From Bacteroidota bacterium (GTDB taxonomy: Bacteria > Bacteroidota > Bacteroidia > Chitinophagales > Chitinophagaceae), in assembly GCA_005882315.1 (NCBI GenBank), contig VBAR01000003.1, positions 62,001-126,000 of the forward strand: a stretch of 64,000 bases of DNA. The letters run 5' to 3'. The notes below the pieces were generated by a model. The model was not told the DNA's origin and did no database searches. It saw only the letters and a list, made by a program, of their open reading frames with translations. Of the stretch, positions 42,146 through 51,064 are shown in pieces. A program made the position numbers and the translations under genes. Each line of letters opens with the position of its first letter. Within the stretch, counting starts at the first letter, position 1.

Positions 42146-44179
42146 TCAATGAACAATAACTGATCCCAACTTTTGAGTGATCTCCATTTCCATTTGTTTA
42201 AGATGACGATGTGTACTGTTTAACACCTGGCGCTCCTTATCTGTATGCGGTTTTTCAAGGTCAGCCTGGTTTTCATGTATCATCCTTTTTATTTTTCGAA
42301 GCTTGAGGTAGTTTAATGCCGAATCAACCTCGATATGTGTTTTGTCTTCTTCAGTTTTGAGAAAGTTCATTAACTCATTTTCATTTTCAGGTTTGATAGC
42401 TTTTGAAAAATCTTCGTAACTCAATTTAAACAGGCCTTTCTGGTAGCCGGTTGCCTGGCTGAATTCCCGTTTCCAATGTTCACTTTCTTCATAAGGTACA
42501 TTCAGCAGGGATACTGCAAGAGTGCTCAGTTTTGTGTCATTGTGGTAAATAAAATAGTTTTTATCAGCGCTGGATCTGTCGGCCTGTAATAACGTTTTAA
42601 AAGTGTTTAAAAGATTTATTACATCCGTGTTATCGATCAATGATTCATCCACCATTTCTTCAAACAGGTGTTCTGCGATGAGTTTTGAACCATCATAGGT
42701 TTTTAATCCATGCTCAAGTAATATTCTTGCAATTTCTTTTTCTTGCAACTCATCTTTAAATAGCAATGAAAAAGTTCTGTCATCGTAATCTGTTTCTGCA
42801 CCCTGCTTTGCATTATCTTCAAACTGTTTTGCTTCTTCAAAAGGCAGTTTCTTTTCCTGCGTAGAGATCTTATTCCGGATAAATTTATTCACCAGCGAAT
42901 GCAAACCTTCTTCATCAATCTTTAATATCTCAGCGCATTGCTTGATGTAATCCTGCTGTTTAGTAAAATCTTCAGCCTTATTGATCCGTGAAATGGTTTC
43001 GGCAATAGTATTTACAACTTCTGATTTCTTCACAGAGTCGCCACCTGCATCTTTCAGCGCTACCTGTAACTGGAAGATGATAAAGTCTTTTTTATTTTTT
43101 TCAACAAACTCTTTGAATGCCGCAGAGCCAACTTTATTTACATAACTATCAGGATCGTCGCCGTCAGGTATTAGTACCAGTTTTACATTCAGTCCTTCTT
43201 CTAAAGCCATGTCCAATCCACGCAAAGCAGCTTTTACACCGGCAGCATCACCATCATAAACTATTGTAAGGTTACTGGTATATTTCTTTATCAGCCTGAG
43301 TTGGTCAATAGTTAATGAAGTGCCGCCACTTGCCACAGCATTTTCAATTCCTGCCTGGTGTAATGAGATTACATCCGTATATCCTTCTACAAGTAAACAT
43401 TCATTGGCTTTATCAATTGCCTGCCGGGCAAAATAAGAACCGTAAAGGATTTTACTTTTTACATAGATCTCATTTTCCGGGGTATTGATATACTTCGGTG
43501 CTTTATCATTCGTTTTTAAAATCCTTGCACCAAATCCTAATACTTTACCACTGCTGTTATGTATAGGAAAAATTACACGGCCACGATAGTTGTCAACTAA
43601 TTGCTCATTGCGATTAGCAACCAGGCCGGCTTTTAATAGTAACTCCTCATTGTATTGTGCAGTCTTTGCTGCTTTTGTAAATGCATCCCGTTGTTCAGGT
43701 GAATAGCCTAATTGAAATTTTCGGATGATATCTTCTCTGAATCCTCTTTCTTTAAAATAAGCCAAAGCGATATCCTGGCCTTCCTCTGTTTCAAAAAGTT
43801 GTTTGGTGAAGAACTGCTGGGCAAAATTGTTGATGATATAGAGACTGTCTGCAGTAAGCTTTAACTCTTTTTGTTCATTAGATACATTGATCTCCTCAAT
43901 CTCTACTCCATATTTACTGGCCAGCCATCTTAAAGCTTCAACATAGGAATATTTTTCATGCTCCATAATGAAGCTGATCGTATTGCCACTGCGGCCGCAA
44001 CCAAAACATTTATAGATTTCTTTTGCCGGTGAAACAGTAAAGGATGGCGTTTTTTCATTGTGAAAGGGGCAGAGGCCAAGATAGTTGGTACCTCTTTTTT
44101 TCAGTTTTATAAAGCCGCCGATCACATCAATAATATCGATGCGGCCGAGTATTTGCTGTATGGTTGCCGGGGAGATCAA
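42146..44179 (-). CDS. dnaG: DNA primase
   Basis: A 677-residue replicative primase. The N-terminal CHC2 zinc ribbon has Cys37, His40, Cys58 and Cys61 (CPFHNEKTPSF, CFGCG). The RNA-polymerase core includes YRGRVIFPI and GFGARIL, and the Toprim domain has LLVEGYTDVISLHQAG, VASGGTSLT and YDGDAAGVKA plus DGDDPD. The C-terminal helicase-binding region is Glu/Lys-rich. The start is a TTG at 44179: the upstream frame reaches a stop without ATG, and MISPATIQQIL aligns with the usual primase start. Convergent with the CYTH gene. Confidence 0.95.
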   Translation of the reverse strand: MISPATIQQILGRIDIIDVIGGFIKLKKRGTNYLGLCPFHNEKTPSFTVSPAKEIYKCFGCGRSGNTISFIMEHEKYSYVEALRWLASKYGVEIEEINVSNEQKELKLTADSLYIINNFAQQFFTKQLFETEEGQDIALAYFKERGFREDIIRKFQLGYSPEQRDAFTKAAKTAQYNEELLLKAGLVANRNEQLVDNYRGRVIFPIHNSSGKVLGFGARILKTNDKAPKYINTPENEIYVKSKILYGSYFARQAIDKANECLLVEGYTDVISLHQAGIENAVASGGTSLTIDQLRLIKKYTSNLTIVYDGDAAGVKAALRGLDMALEEGLNVKLVLIPDGDDPDSYVNKVGSAAFKEFVEKNKKDFIIFQLQVALKDAGGDSVKKSEVVNTIAETISRINKAEDFTKQQDYIKQCAEILKIDEEGLHSLVNKFIRNKISTQEKKLPFEEAKQFEDNAKQGAETDYDDRTFSLLFKDELQEKEIARILLEHGLKTYDGSKLIAEHLFEEMVDESLIDNTDVINLLNTFKTLLQADRSSADKNYFIYHNDTKLSTLAVSLLNVPYEESEHWKREFSQATGYQKGLFKLSYEDFSKAIKPENENELMNFLKTEEDKTHIEVDSALNYLKLRKIKRMIHENQADLEKPHTDKERQVLNSTHRHLKQMEMEITQKLGSVIVH

Positions 44180-44422
44180 GGGTATGCAATTTAATCCTAA
44201 ATCTCATGCTTTGTTTGAGTCCTGTATTATAAATTCCGGAGCAGGTTTTAGGTAACATTGATCAGGGGTAAAGGTGGGAAAAATCATCTAAAAAATATTT
44301 GATTTCCCGGAAACTTGCCTTAACTTACTTATAGCATTTAACCCACCTATCGATCTACTCAATCCAGCACCCGAGAGAAACACAAAAGCTCTTTATTTGT
44401 TCACCACTTAAATTTTAAACCC

Positions 44423-44803
44423 ATGGTAACAGTAGACATCTCACAGCTCTCTGCGGAATGCAATGCCTGGAGAGAAGCATTACGTTCCGGTAAAGAAGTT
44501 CTTAACAACGACAAAAATCAATTGCAATCGGCAGCCTCGCAAAGCCTCTCCAAAGAAAAGTTAGAACAAGTAGAACATCTCCACAATCAGTTTCACATTC
44601 AGCTTATCAACATTCACGATCTTAAGCAATCCATCAAAACACACGACAGGAAAGTACAGTTTGAAGCTTCGGCTAATGGTGGCCAGGTGTATGAAGAAAC
44701 ACTGGAAGAGCATGAAAACCTGAATGATGAATATGAAAATCTGCAACAGACATTAAAAGAATTGCAGGAGGAGTTCAGTGAATTTTTAAAACAAGCGAAT
44801 TAA
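44423..44803 (+). CDS. Coiled-coil protein of unknown function
   Basis: A 126-residue, highly charged, soluble protein with no signal peptide. Heptad-like helices run through almost its whole length (KLEQVEHLHNQFHIQLI, EHENLNDEYENLQQTLKELQEEF), predicting a long two-helix coiled coil with a break near ASANGGQ at residues 86-92. There is no known motif. The gene is preceded by a 243-base gap after dnaG (divergent) and followed by a 236-base gap to the EF-G-like gene. Start ATG at 44423 is the first in frame. It could be a small structural or adaptor protein. Confidence 0.65.
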   Translation: MVTVDISQLSAECNAWREALRSGKEVLNNDKNQLQSAASQSLSKEKLEQVEHLHNQFHIQLINIHDLKQSIKTHDRKVQFEASANGGQVYEETLEEHENLNDEYENLQQTLKELQEEFSEFLKQAN

Positions 44804-44872
44804 TAATTTAAAGCTTGATGTCTGATGTAATGTTTCTGATTGTAGCAACAATGCAGAATAGGAAGTCGTCTC

Positions 44873-44934
44873 AATGCTGAATAATGATAAGAACGTACAA
44901 GAGTGCGACGCAACGATAGCTTAATAGTAGCAAT
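44873..44934 (+). repeat. Dispersed leader element, copy 2 (upstream of the EF-G-like gene)
   Basis: TGCTGAATAatgataAGAACGTACAAGAGTGCGACGCAAC then gatagcttaatagtAGCAAT. It ends 105 bases before the ATG at 45040, in sense orientation. Confidence 0.8.
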
Positions 44935-45039
44935 TTAGTTTGGCCATAAAATAATTAGAACCTCGATCTCGCAACAATCTCAAAGCTCAGATATCAAATC
45001 TCAAACACAACAGATTGCTTACAACTAAAAACATTTTTT

Positions 45040-47175
45040 ATGCCTGAATTTGATACCTCACACGTAAAAAATATTGTCTTGCTCGGCCATGCCGGCTGCG
45101 GTAAGACATCATTAGCGGAATGCATGCTATATGAAGCAGGCCTGATTACCCGCAAAGGAAATATTGCTGAACGCAATACAACAGGAGATTACCACGAACT
45201 GGAACAGGAACGTGGTAATTCTATTTTTAGTAAACTGATGCATACCAAATGGCGTGGTTATAAAATCAATATCATTGATACGCCAGGCTTCAGTGATTTT
45301 ATCGGTGAAGTGATCTCAGCACTTCGTGTCGCCGATACTGGTGTAATGATCATTAACGGAGCTGCCGGTGTTGAAGTTGGTACAGATATCATGTGGGAAT
45401 ATACCGAGCGGTTTAAAACGCCGATGATCTTTGCTGTGAATAAGCTTGATGATGATAATGCTGATTTTGATAAAACGGTTGCAGACGCCAAAAATCATTT
45501 TGGAGCTAAAGTCGTGGTTGTGCAATATCCCCGTCAACAGGGCTCCGGTTTCCATGAGATAATTGATGTACTGAGGATGACAATGTATCATTTTAAAGAT
45601 GCAGGTGGCAAACCGGAAAAAATGCCAATACCGGATGAAGAAAAAGGAAAAGCAGAAACATTGCACAAAGAATTGGTAGAAGCTGTAGCCAGTAATGACG
45701 AAGGCCTGATGGAAAAATACTTTGATAAAGGGGAACTGGATGAAGATGAAATGAAAGAGGGAATGAAGAAAGCGATGATCAATCATGACCTGTTTCCTCT
45801 ATTTTGTTTATCAGCCGAACGGAATATGGGTAGCGGCCGCCTGATGGGTTTTATTGATAATGTATGCCCTAGTGCTAACGAAATGCCCCCGCAAAAAACA
45901 AAATCGGGTGATACACTTGCATGCGATGCAAATGGCCCGGCCTGCATTTTTATTTATAAAACGGTAAGTGAACCGCATGTTGGTGAACTTTCCTTCTTTA
46001 AAGTGTATAGCGGTACAATAAAAAGCGGAATGGAACTGGAGAATGAAACAACAGGTGTTTCAGAAAAGATAAACCAGTTGTTTTTGGTGGAAGGTAACAA
46101 ACGTACTCCTGTAAATGAGTTGGTGGCGGGTGATATCGGTGCTACATTGAAGTTAAAAAATACGCATACCAATAATACACTGCATTCCCGTGGTAAAAAT
46201 TATGAACTGCCTTCGATTGAATTCCCTCCATCGAATATGACGGTGGCTATTGAGTCAACCAAAAAAGGAGAGGAGGAAAAGCTTTCAATAGCACTGCATC
46301 AGTTACGTGAAGAAGACCCAACATTATTAGTTGAGGTTTCATCGGAACTGAAACAAACATTGATACATTGCCAGGGAGATATGCATTTGGCAGTTGCTAA
46401 ATGGAAGATCGGGCATAATCATAAACTGGATGTGAAGTTTGAAAAACCGAAGATAGCTTATCGTGAAACGATCCGTAAAATGGCTGATGCAAATTATCGA
46501 CATAAAAAGCAAAGTGGTGGTGCCGGGCAGTTTGGTGAAGTGTATCTGAGGATAGAACCGTGGCATGAAGGATTGGCCGAACCAAAAGACTTCAACGTTC
46601 GTGGTCGTGATACCTATGATCTTGACTGGGGTGGTAAACTGGTTTTCTACAATTGCATTGTGGGTGGCGCAATTGATGCCAGGTTCCTTCCATCTGTTTT
46701 AAAAGGGGTGATGGAGAAAATGCATAATGGCCCGTTGACAGGCTCGTATGCCCGTGATATACGTGTATGTGTGTATGATGGTAAGATGCACCCGGTTGAC
46801 AGCAATGATATCTCTTTCAAGATCGCAGGCTTGCAGGCATTCCGCCAGGCGTTCCAGCAGGCAGATCCGCAGATACTAGAGCCGATATATCACCTGGAAG
46901 TATTATGCCCCGATGATCTGACCGGTGCAGTAATGGGTGATCTGCAAAGCCGCAGGGCAATTGTAGAAGGCATCGACAGTGAAGGACATTTCCAGAAGAT
47001 AATAGCTAAGGTTCCTTTAGCAGAAATGGAAGGATATTCATCATCATTGCGGAGCATTACCCAAGGCAAGGCAAGATTTACTATGAGGCAGAGTGGTTAT
47101 GAAGCTGTGCCGTTTGATATTCAACGCAGGTTGATCGATGATTATGCTAAACATGCGAAGGAAGAGTTGGTATAA
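45040..47175 (+). CDS. Elongation factor G-like translational GTPase (EF-G2 type)
   Basis: A 711-residue paralogue of EF-G. G domain: P-loop GHAGCGKT (16-23), ERGNSI in switch I where EF-G has ERGITI, G3 DTPGFSDF (80-87), G4 NKLD (134-137). Domains II-V follow with YRETIRK, GGAGQFGEVYLRIEP, FLPSVLKGVMEKM and the C-terminal LEPIYHLEVLCPDDLTGAVMGDL. In catalytic EF-G the G3 motif is DTPGHVDF and its His activates water; here it is Phe84. Paralogues of this type occur in many bacteria; one from Bacteroides is reported to work without GTP hydrolysis. So an alternative factor for slow-growth or stress translation is likely. A leader element lies upstream. Confidence 0.9.
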   Translation: MPEFDTSHVKNIVLLGHAGCGKTSLAECMLYEAGLITRKGNIAERNTTGDYHELEQERGNSIFSKLMHTKWRGYKINIIDTPGFSDFIGEVISALRVADTGVMIINGAAGVEVGTDIMWEYTERFKTPMIFAVNKLDDDNADFDKTVADAKNHFGAKVVVVQYPRQQGSGFHEIIDVLRMTMYHFKDAGGKPEKMPIPDEEKGKAETLHKELVEAVASNDEGLMEKYFDKGELDEDEMKEGMKKAMINHDLFPLFCLSAERNMGSGRLMGFIDNVCPSANEMPPQKTKSGDTLACDANGPACIFIYKTVSEPHVGELSFFKVYSGTIKSGMELENETTGVSEKINQLFLVEGNKRTPVNELVAGDIGATLKLKNTHTNNTLHSRGKNYELPSIEFPPSNMTVAIESTKKGEEEKLSIALHQLREEDPTLLVEVSSELKQTLIHCQGDMHLAVAKWKIGHNHKLDVKFEKPKIAYRETIRKMADANYRHKKQSGGAGQFGEVYLRIEPWHEGLAEPKDFNVRGRDTYDLDWGGKLVFYNCIVGGAIDARFLPSVLKGVMEKMHNGPLTGSYARDIRVCVYDGKMHPVDSNDISFKIAGLQAFRQAFQQADPQILEPIYHLEVLCPDDLTGAVMGDLQSRRAIVEGIDSEGHFQKIIAKVPLAEMEGYSSSLRSITQGKARFTMRQSGYEAVPFDIQRRLIDDYAKHAKEELV

Positions 47176-47199
47176 TTTATTATGGTCTGATCAAAATAA

Positions 47200-47230
47200 A
47201 AACCGTTCCGATTTACCGGGACGGTTTTTT
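47200..47230. terminator. Bidirectional terminator between the EF-G-like and NIPSNAP genes
   Basis: Stem AAACCGTTCCG atttac CGGGACGGTTT with T runs on the plus strand and AT-rich flanks on both sides. It lies between converging genes. Confidence 0.85.
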
Positions 47231-47251
47231 ATTTAAAGCATTTTATAGTTC

Positions 47252-48025
47252 TTAGAAATCCGAATACTCAGCCGGCTGTAAAAAGTAAATATCAATATGC
47301 GAAACGTTATGCTGGTATTCTTCCATTGATGAAAGCTTTTTCCAATAGGGGTCGGCGCTAAAGTTTTTCCAATGTGCATCCCGGTCAGCTTTATTTTCAA
47401 ATGTTGTCATATACATCAGGTTAGGCATTTTAGATCCTGATAACACACGGCTATAAAACACTGCATTAAAGTTGAGTCGTTTGAACAAACCGATCTCATC
47501 TCCTTCGTTAAACATCTTTACTTTATTCTCAAAGATCTTTTCTGTAGCACTTTCATAGCTTCTCAGTTCATACACTCTTTCTTTTTTGGGACCATTCAGT
47601 TTGGGCAATTCCATTTTTGGTGCAAGCGGAAATGCTTCAGTCAATATTACTTCAATTCTTGTATAAGGCGGTGCTGTATAAACTGCCTTTAAATATTCCG
47701 AGCCGGCTTTAGAGTAAGTTGAGTCTTTTTCTAATTTGGCTTTAAATTTTATTGGTTCATCAATGCTTTTGAGTGGTATAAAAAGATAAACTGTTTTATC
47801 AGTTACCGTATCATTTGCCAGCGATTTGAATACCCCAATGTTTTTATAACCATAACGATGCAATGCCGGCAATAATGCATTTTGAAAATAGTTATCCAAT
47901 ACCTGTTCCTGTTGAGCCGAGGTAAAATGATAAACTGTTATCTGGTAATATTCTTTTGAAGGTTTATTATTGGCAGATGCAGTAAAACAACAAATGCAAA
48001 TAATATAAGTGAGGACATTTTTCAT
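47252..48025 (-). CDS. NIPSNAP family protein, exported
   Basis: A 257-residue protein with a signal peptide (YIICICCFTASA). Two ferredoxin-like dimeric alpha-beta barrel units of the NIPSNAP type follow. The second unit shows RVYELRSYESATEKIFENKVKMFN, FNAVFYSRVLSG, MPNLMYMTTFENKADRDAHWKNFS and DPYWKKL. Biochemical function of bacterial NIPSNAP proteins is unknown. It is the last gene of an operon with the Tat lipoprotein subunit (2-base gap), a small membrane protein and the GMC oxidoreductase, so it may serve that periplasmic enzyme or its substrate. Confidence 0.85.
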   Translation of the reverse strand: MKNVLTYIICICCFTASANNKPSKEYYQITVYHFTSAQQEQVLDNYFQNALLPALHRYGYKNIGVFKSLANDTVTDKTVYLFIPLKSIDEPIKFKAKLEKDSTYSKAGSEYLKAVYTAPPYTRIEVILTEAFPLAPKMELPKLNGPKKERVYELRSYESATEKIFENKVKMFNEGDEIGLFKRLNFNAVFYSRVLSGSKMPNLMYMTTFENKADRDAHWKNFSADPYWKKLSSMEEYQHNVSHIDIYFLQPAEYSDF

Positions 48026-48027
48026 AT

Positions 48028-48741
48028 CTATGCCTTTTTCTCAAAGCTTACACACTCCTTCAACTCTTTCTCAGTATAAGCAACATTATATTGTTTCAGT
48101 ACTTCATCTGGTACACCATTCCATGTGCCGGGTTTATTGCCTTTGTAGCCAACATCGTTTACGCCAATTTCAGAAGTATAAAAACCACTTGCGGTAAGAT
48201 TGCGCATTAAGCTAAAAAAGGCAACACCCTGCTGCATACCGGGTTTTACTTTTCCCTTGGTCACTTTGTTTCCTTTTTCGTCCTTGTAAGTTATTTCGGG
48301 ATAAGCAATATCATCTACAACTTCCAGTTGTTGTGCAGAAGAGCAATCTTTGAATGCTTTTTCAAAACGTTTCATGCAATGCATATCTAACCAACGCAGG
48401 CCGCCCTTCATCGGCACCTGGTTTTCCGGCATGTCTTTTACAATAAACTCAATGAACTCCGGCACTTTGGCTTCACTGGCACTACCACTCACTTCATCTT
48501 TTGGTATAATGATGTCGGCGAGAATAGTGATCGTTGCCATTTCATGGTCGGTAAAAAACTTATCCATTGCCAGCAAACGTTTTTCATTCTTCAGTTCATC
48601 CGGGTTGCGGTCAATGGTAAATTTTGGATCAACACCAAGAGCTTCAGGTGTTTTCTTGTCATCAGTATTGCAACCTGCAGCAATAGCACCCCCGGCAATG
48701 GCGCCGGTAGCGATTAGTCTGAGTGATTCACGTCTTTTCAT
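48028..48741 (-). CDS. Gluconate 2-dehydrogenase subunit 3-type Tat lipoprotein
   Basis: A 237-residue protein with a twin-arginine signal (KRRESLRLIATG) whose hydrophobic part ends AIAAGC, so it is likely a Tat-exported lipoprotein. The body is helical, with LADIIIPKDEVSGSASEAKVPEFI, a conserved LRWLDMHC region, and SLMRNLTASGFYTSEIGVND before W-N-G-V-P. These features match the gluconate 2-dehydrogenase subunit 3 family. In known complexes this Tat subunit carries its signal-less GMC partner out of the cell as a hitchhiker. Here the GMC gene two positions upstream has no signal peptide, which fits. Confidence 0.88.
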   Translation of the reverse strand: MKRRESLRLIATGAIAGGAIAAGCNTDDKKTPEALGVDPKFTIDRNPDELKNEKRLLAMDKFFTDHEMATITILADIIIPKDEVSGSASEAKVPEFIEFIVKDMPENQVPMKGGLRWLDMHCMKRFEKAFKDCSSAQQLEVVDDIAYPEITYKDEKGNKVTKGKVKPGMQQGVAFFSLMRNLTASGFYTSEIGVNDVGYKGNKPGTWNGVPDEVLKQYNVAYTEKELKECVSFEKKA

Positions 48742-48764
48742 TTATTAAAACTTAAGAGTTTAAA

Positions 48765-49127
48765 TTATCTGTTTTCATTTATGTCTTTCGCATTTTGAAT
48801 CAACACAAAAACTACTGTAATTACGCTAAAAAATAGCCCGAGGAAAAACCATACCCAGGGATTATTTCCCCTATTCTGTGCCCATAATGCGCAGAAACAA
48901 CCAAATAAAAATAAAACCAGTCCCATGGGAGCATAATCATTGGTTTTAAAATTATTGTTGAAATTGTCGAGTTGGATTTTTAATGATGAGTTATCCGATT
49001 CCAATGAAACGACTTTTCGTTTGAGTTCATTGAACTCTTCCGGGTTTACCTGCGCACAGGCTGAAGTATTCAAGCCAAGAGCTAATACAATCACAGGAAG
49101 AATCTTCGATAATAGTTTAGCAAACAT
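48765..49127 (-). CDS. Small membrane protein with a signal-like N-terminus and coiled coil
   Basis: A 120-residue protein. Residues 6-25 form a hydrophobic signal or anchor (LLSKILPVIVLALGLNTSACA, with a possible lipobox at TSAC). A short coiled coil follows (EEFNELKRKVVSLESDNSSLKIQL), then two membrane helices near residues 65-82 and 88-108. It sits between the GMC gene (10 bases) and the Tat-lipoprotein subunit (23 bases) in one operon. No family is recognised. A role in anchoring the oxidoreductase complex is only suggested by position. Confidence 0.65.
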   Translation of the reverse strand: MFAKLLSKILPVIVLALGLNTSACAQVNPEEFNELKRKVVSLESDNSSLKIQLDNFNNNFKTNDYAPMGLVLFLFGCFCALWAQNRGNNPWVWFFLGLFFSVITVVFVLIQNAKDINENR

Positions 49128-49137
49128 AACTCCGTAT

Positions 49138-50889
49138 TTAAAGATTATTCTTTTTCATTTCATCAATGATGTATTCTGAAGCTCTCATGCTTAATGCAAG
49201 AATAGTCCATGTAATATTCTTATCCGCCTGACTTACAAATGCCCCGCCATCAACAACAAATAAGTTTTTGCAATCATGCGCCTGGTTCCATTTGTTCAGT
49301 GCAGATTTTTTTGGATCATTACCCATCCGTACTGTTCCTGCTTCATGAATAATTTCACCGGGCTTTGCTAATCCGTATTGATTACTTGCATCATCATCAC
49401 CGCCCCATGTTATAACGGCACCCATATTATGCATCACTTCTTTAAAAGTTTCTTTCATATGCTTCGCCTGGTTTATTTCATGGTCACTCCATTTCACATT
49501 GAACTTTAAAACGGGGATACCATATTTGTCCACTACATTCGGATCGATAGCACAGAAATTATCTTCTCTTGGTATCGCCTCACCACGACCCGCCATTCCT
49601 ATCCCGCAACCATAGAAGAAACGATAATCTTCTTTCAATGATTTGCCATAACCACCGGGTTGCTTCTCTTGTCCTTTCACTACATATTTTCCATTCAGGT
49701 TTTCAATGCCCCAGCTAAAACCATAAGATGGCTGGCCCATGCCACCCCAATATTCAATATGATATCCTCTTGGGAAATCGAGCTTCTTATTATCCAACCA
49801 CCATGGCGAATAAATATGCAAACCACCTACACCATCTTCATTATATCTTTTCCGATCGAACAATTGCGGCAATAAACCACCAAGTGCTGCACCGGTTGAA
49901 TCATGCAAGTATTTACCAACTACATTACTGTTATTCGCCAATCCATTCGGATGACGTTGTGATTTTGAATTCAACAATAATCTTGCACTTTCACATGCAC
50001 TGGCAGCCAGTATCACCACTTTCCCTTCTACCTGGTATTCCTGCATATCATCTTTACTGATATAAGAAACCCCGGTTGCCAGCCCTTCGCTATTTGTCAA
50101 CACTTCTCTTACCATCGCATTTGCAGTTACATCTACATTACCGGTCTTTATAGCCGGATAGATCAAAACGTTAGGAGAGGAGAAGTCTGCTTTCCAGTAA
50201 CTACAGTTGCGGTTACACTGTCCGCAGAACTGGCATGCAGTACGTCCATCTTTATTATCGGGCAATGGTTCAGTAAGAATAGAAAGTCGTGAAGGAATTA
50301 CTTTTACTCCGGCCTGTGTTGCTGCATTCTTAATAAACAGTTCATGCAATCTTGGCTTGGGTGGTTTCAGAAAAAATCCATCGGGATCATTTTCCAAACC
50401 TTCATTGGTGCCGAAGATGCCGATCATTTTATCAATACGATCATAAAATGGTTTTACATCTTCATAACCGATCGGCCAGTCATCACCAAGCCCATCAATA
50501 CTTCTTCTTTTAAAATCTTTCGGACCGAAACGCAATGAAATCCTCCCCCAGTGATTAGTACGTCCACCCAACATTCTTGCACGCCACCATTTCCAATCCG
50601 TGCCGGCTTCATGTGTATAAGGTTCTTCGTCTATATCCCAACCATAATAGCTTGCATCAAAATCACCAAAGGGACGGAACTTGGTGCTGGCACCGCGTCG
50701 CGGACTTTCCCATGGATTTTTTAATTGAGTAACATTTTTCTGGGGGTCATACATAAACCCTGCTTCCAGCAGGCATACTTTTAGCCCTGCATTGGCAAGT
50801 ATATAGGCAGCCATACCGCCTCCTGCACCTGAACCTACGATCACTGCATCATACTTTTTTGTTTGCTTCTTGATTTGAAAATCTCCCAT
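49138..50889 (-). CDS. GMC family FAD-dependent oxidoreductase with a Cys cluster
   Basis: A 583-residue flavoprotein of the GMC type. The FAD dinucleotide motif VIVGSGAGGGMAAYIL is near residues 15-30, with MLGGRTNHWGRISLRF, ASACESARLLLNS and the C-terminal NLFVVDGGAFVSQADKNITWTILAL (the family has GG-x-x-x-x-x-N-P-x-x-T). DGRTACQFCGQCNRNC (Cys codons within 50203-50235) matches the position where bacterial FAD-glucose dehydrogenase holds an iron-sulfur cluster. It lacks a signal peptide and is likely carried by the Tat subunit encoded downstream. The substrate is an unknown sugar acid or alcohol. The electron acceptor subunit (cytochrome c) is not seen nearby. Confidence 0.88.
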   Translation of the reverse strand: MGDFQIKKQTKKYDAVIVGSGAGGGMAAYILANAGLKVCLLEAGFMYDPQKNVTQLKNPWESPRRGASTKFRPFGDFDASYYGWDIDEEPYTHEAGTDWKWWRARMLGGRTNHWGRISLRFGPKDFKRRSIDGLGDDWPIGYEDVKPFYDRIDKMIGIFGTNEGLENDPDGFFLKPPKPRLHELFIKNAATQAGVKVIPSRLSILTEPLPDNKDGRTACQFCGQCNRNCSYWKADFSSPNVLIYPAIKTGNVDVTANAMVREVLTNSEGLATGVSYISKDDMQEYQVEGKVVILAASACESARLLLNSKSQRHPNGLANNSNVVGKYLHDSTGAALGGLLPQLFDRKRYNEDGVGGLHIYSPWWLDNKKLDFPRGYHIEYWGGMGQPSYGFSWGIENLNGKYVVKGQEKQPGGYGKSLKEDYRFFYGCGIGMAGRGEAIPREDNFCAIDPNVVDKYGIPVLKFNVKWSDHEINQAKHMKETFKEVMHNMGAVITWGGDDDASNQYGLAKPGEIIHEAGTVRMGNDPKKSALNKWNQAHDCKNLFVVDGGAFVSQADKNITWTILALSMRASEYIIDEMKKNNL

Positions 50890-50922
50890 TGTTGAAATTT
50901 ATTTTTTTGGGTTATCAGCATC

Positions 50923-50985
50923 ATTGCTACTATAATCATCTGTTGCGTCGCACTCTTCTACGTTCTGCAATTCTATTCAGCAACA
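50923..50985 (-). repeat. Dispersed leader element, copy 3 (upstream of the GMC operon)
   Basis: On the minus strand: TGTTGCTGAATAgaattgcAGAACGTAGAAGAGTGCGACGCAAC then agatgattatagtAGCAAT. Ends 33 bases before the GMC start codon, in sense orientation. Confidence 0.8.
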
Positions 50986-51064
50986 GGTATCGGCGTTCAA
51001 ATTAACTGATTTAAACATAACTGCTCTTCCATCAGTAACATTTTTATTCACACAATTTATTGTT

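Noticed and set aside
45316-45786. 156-codon minus-strand frame inside the EF-G-like gene
   Set aside because: Antisense to a strongly conserved GTPase domain; low-complexity Phe/Ile-rich composition.
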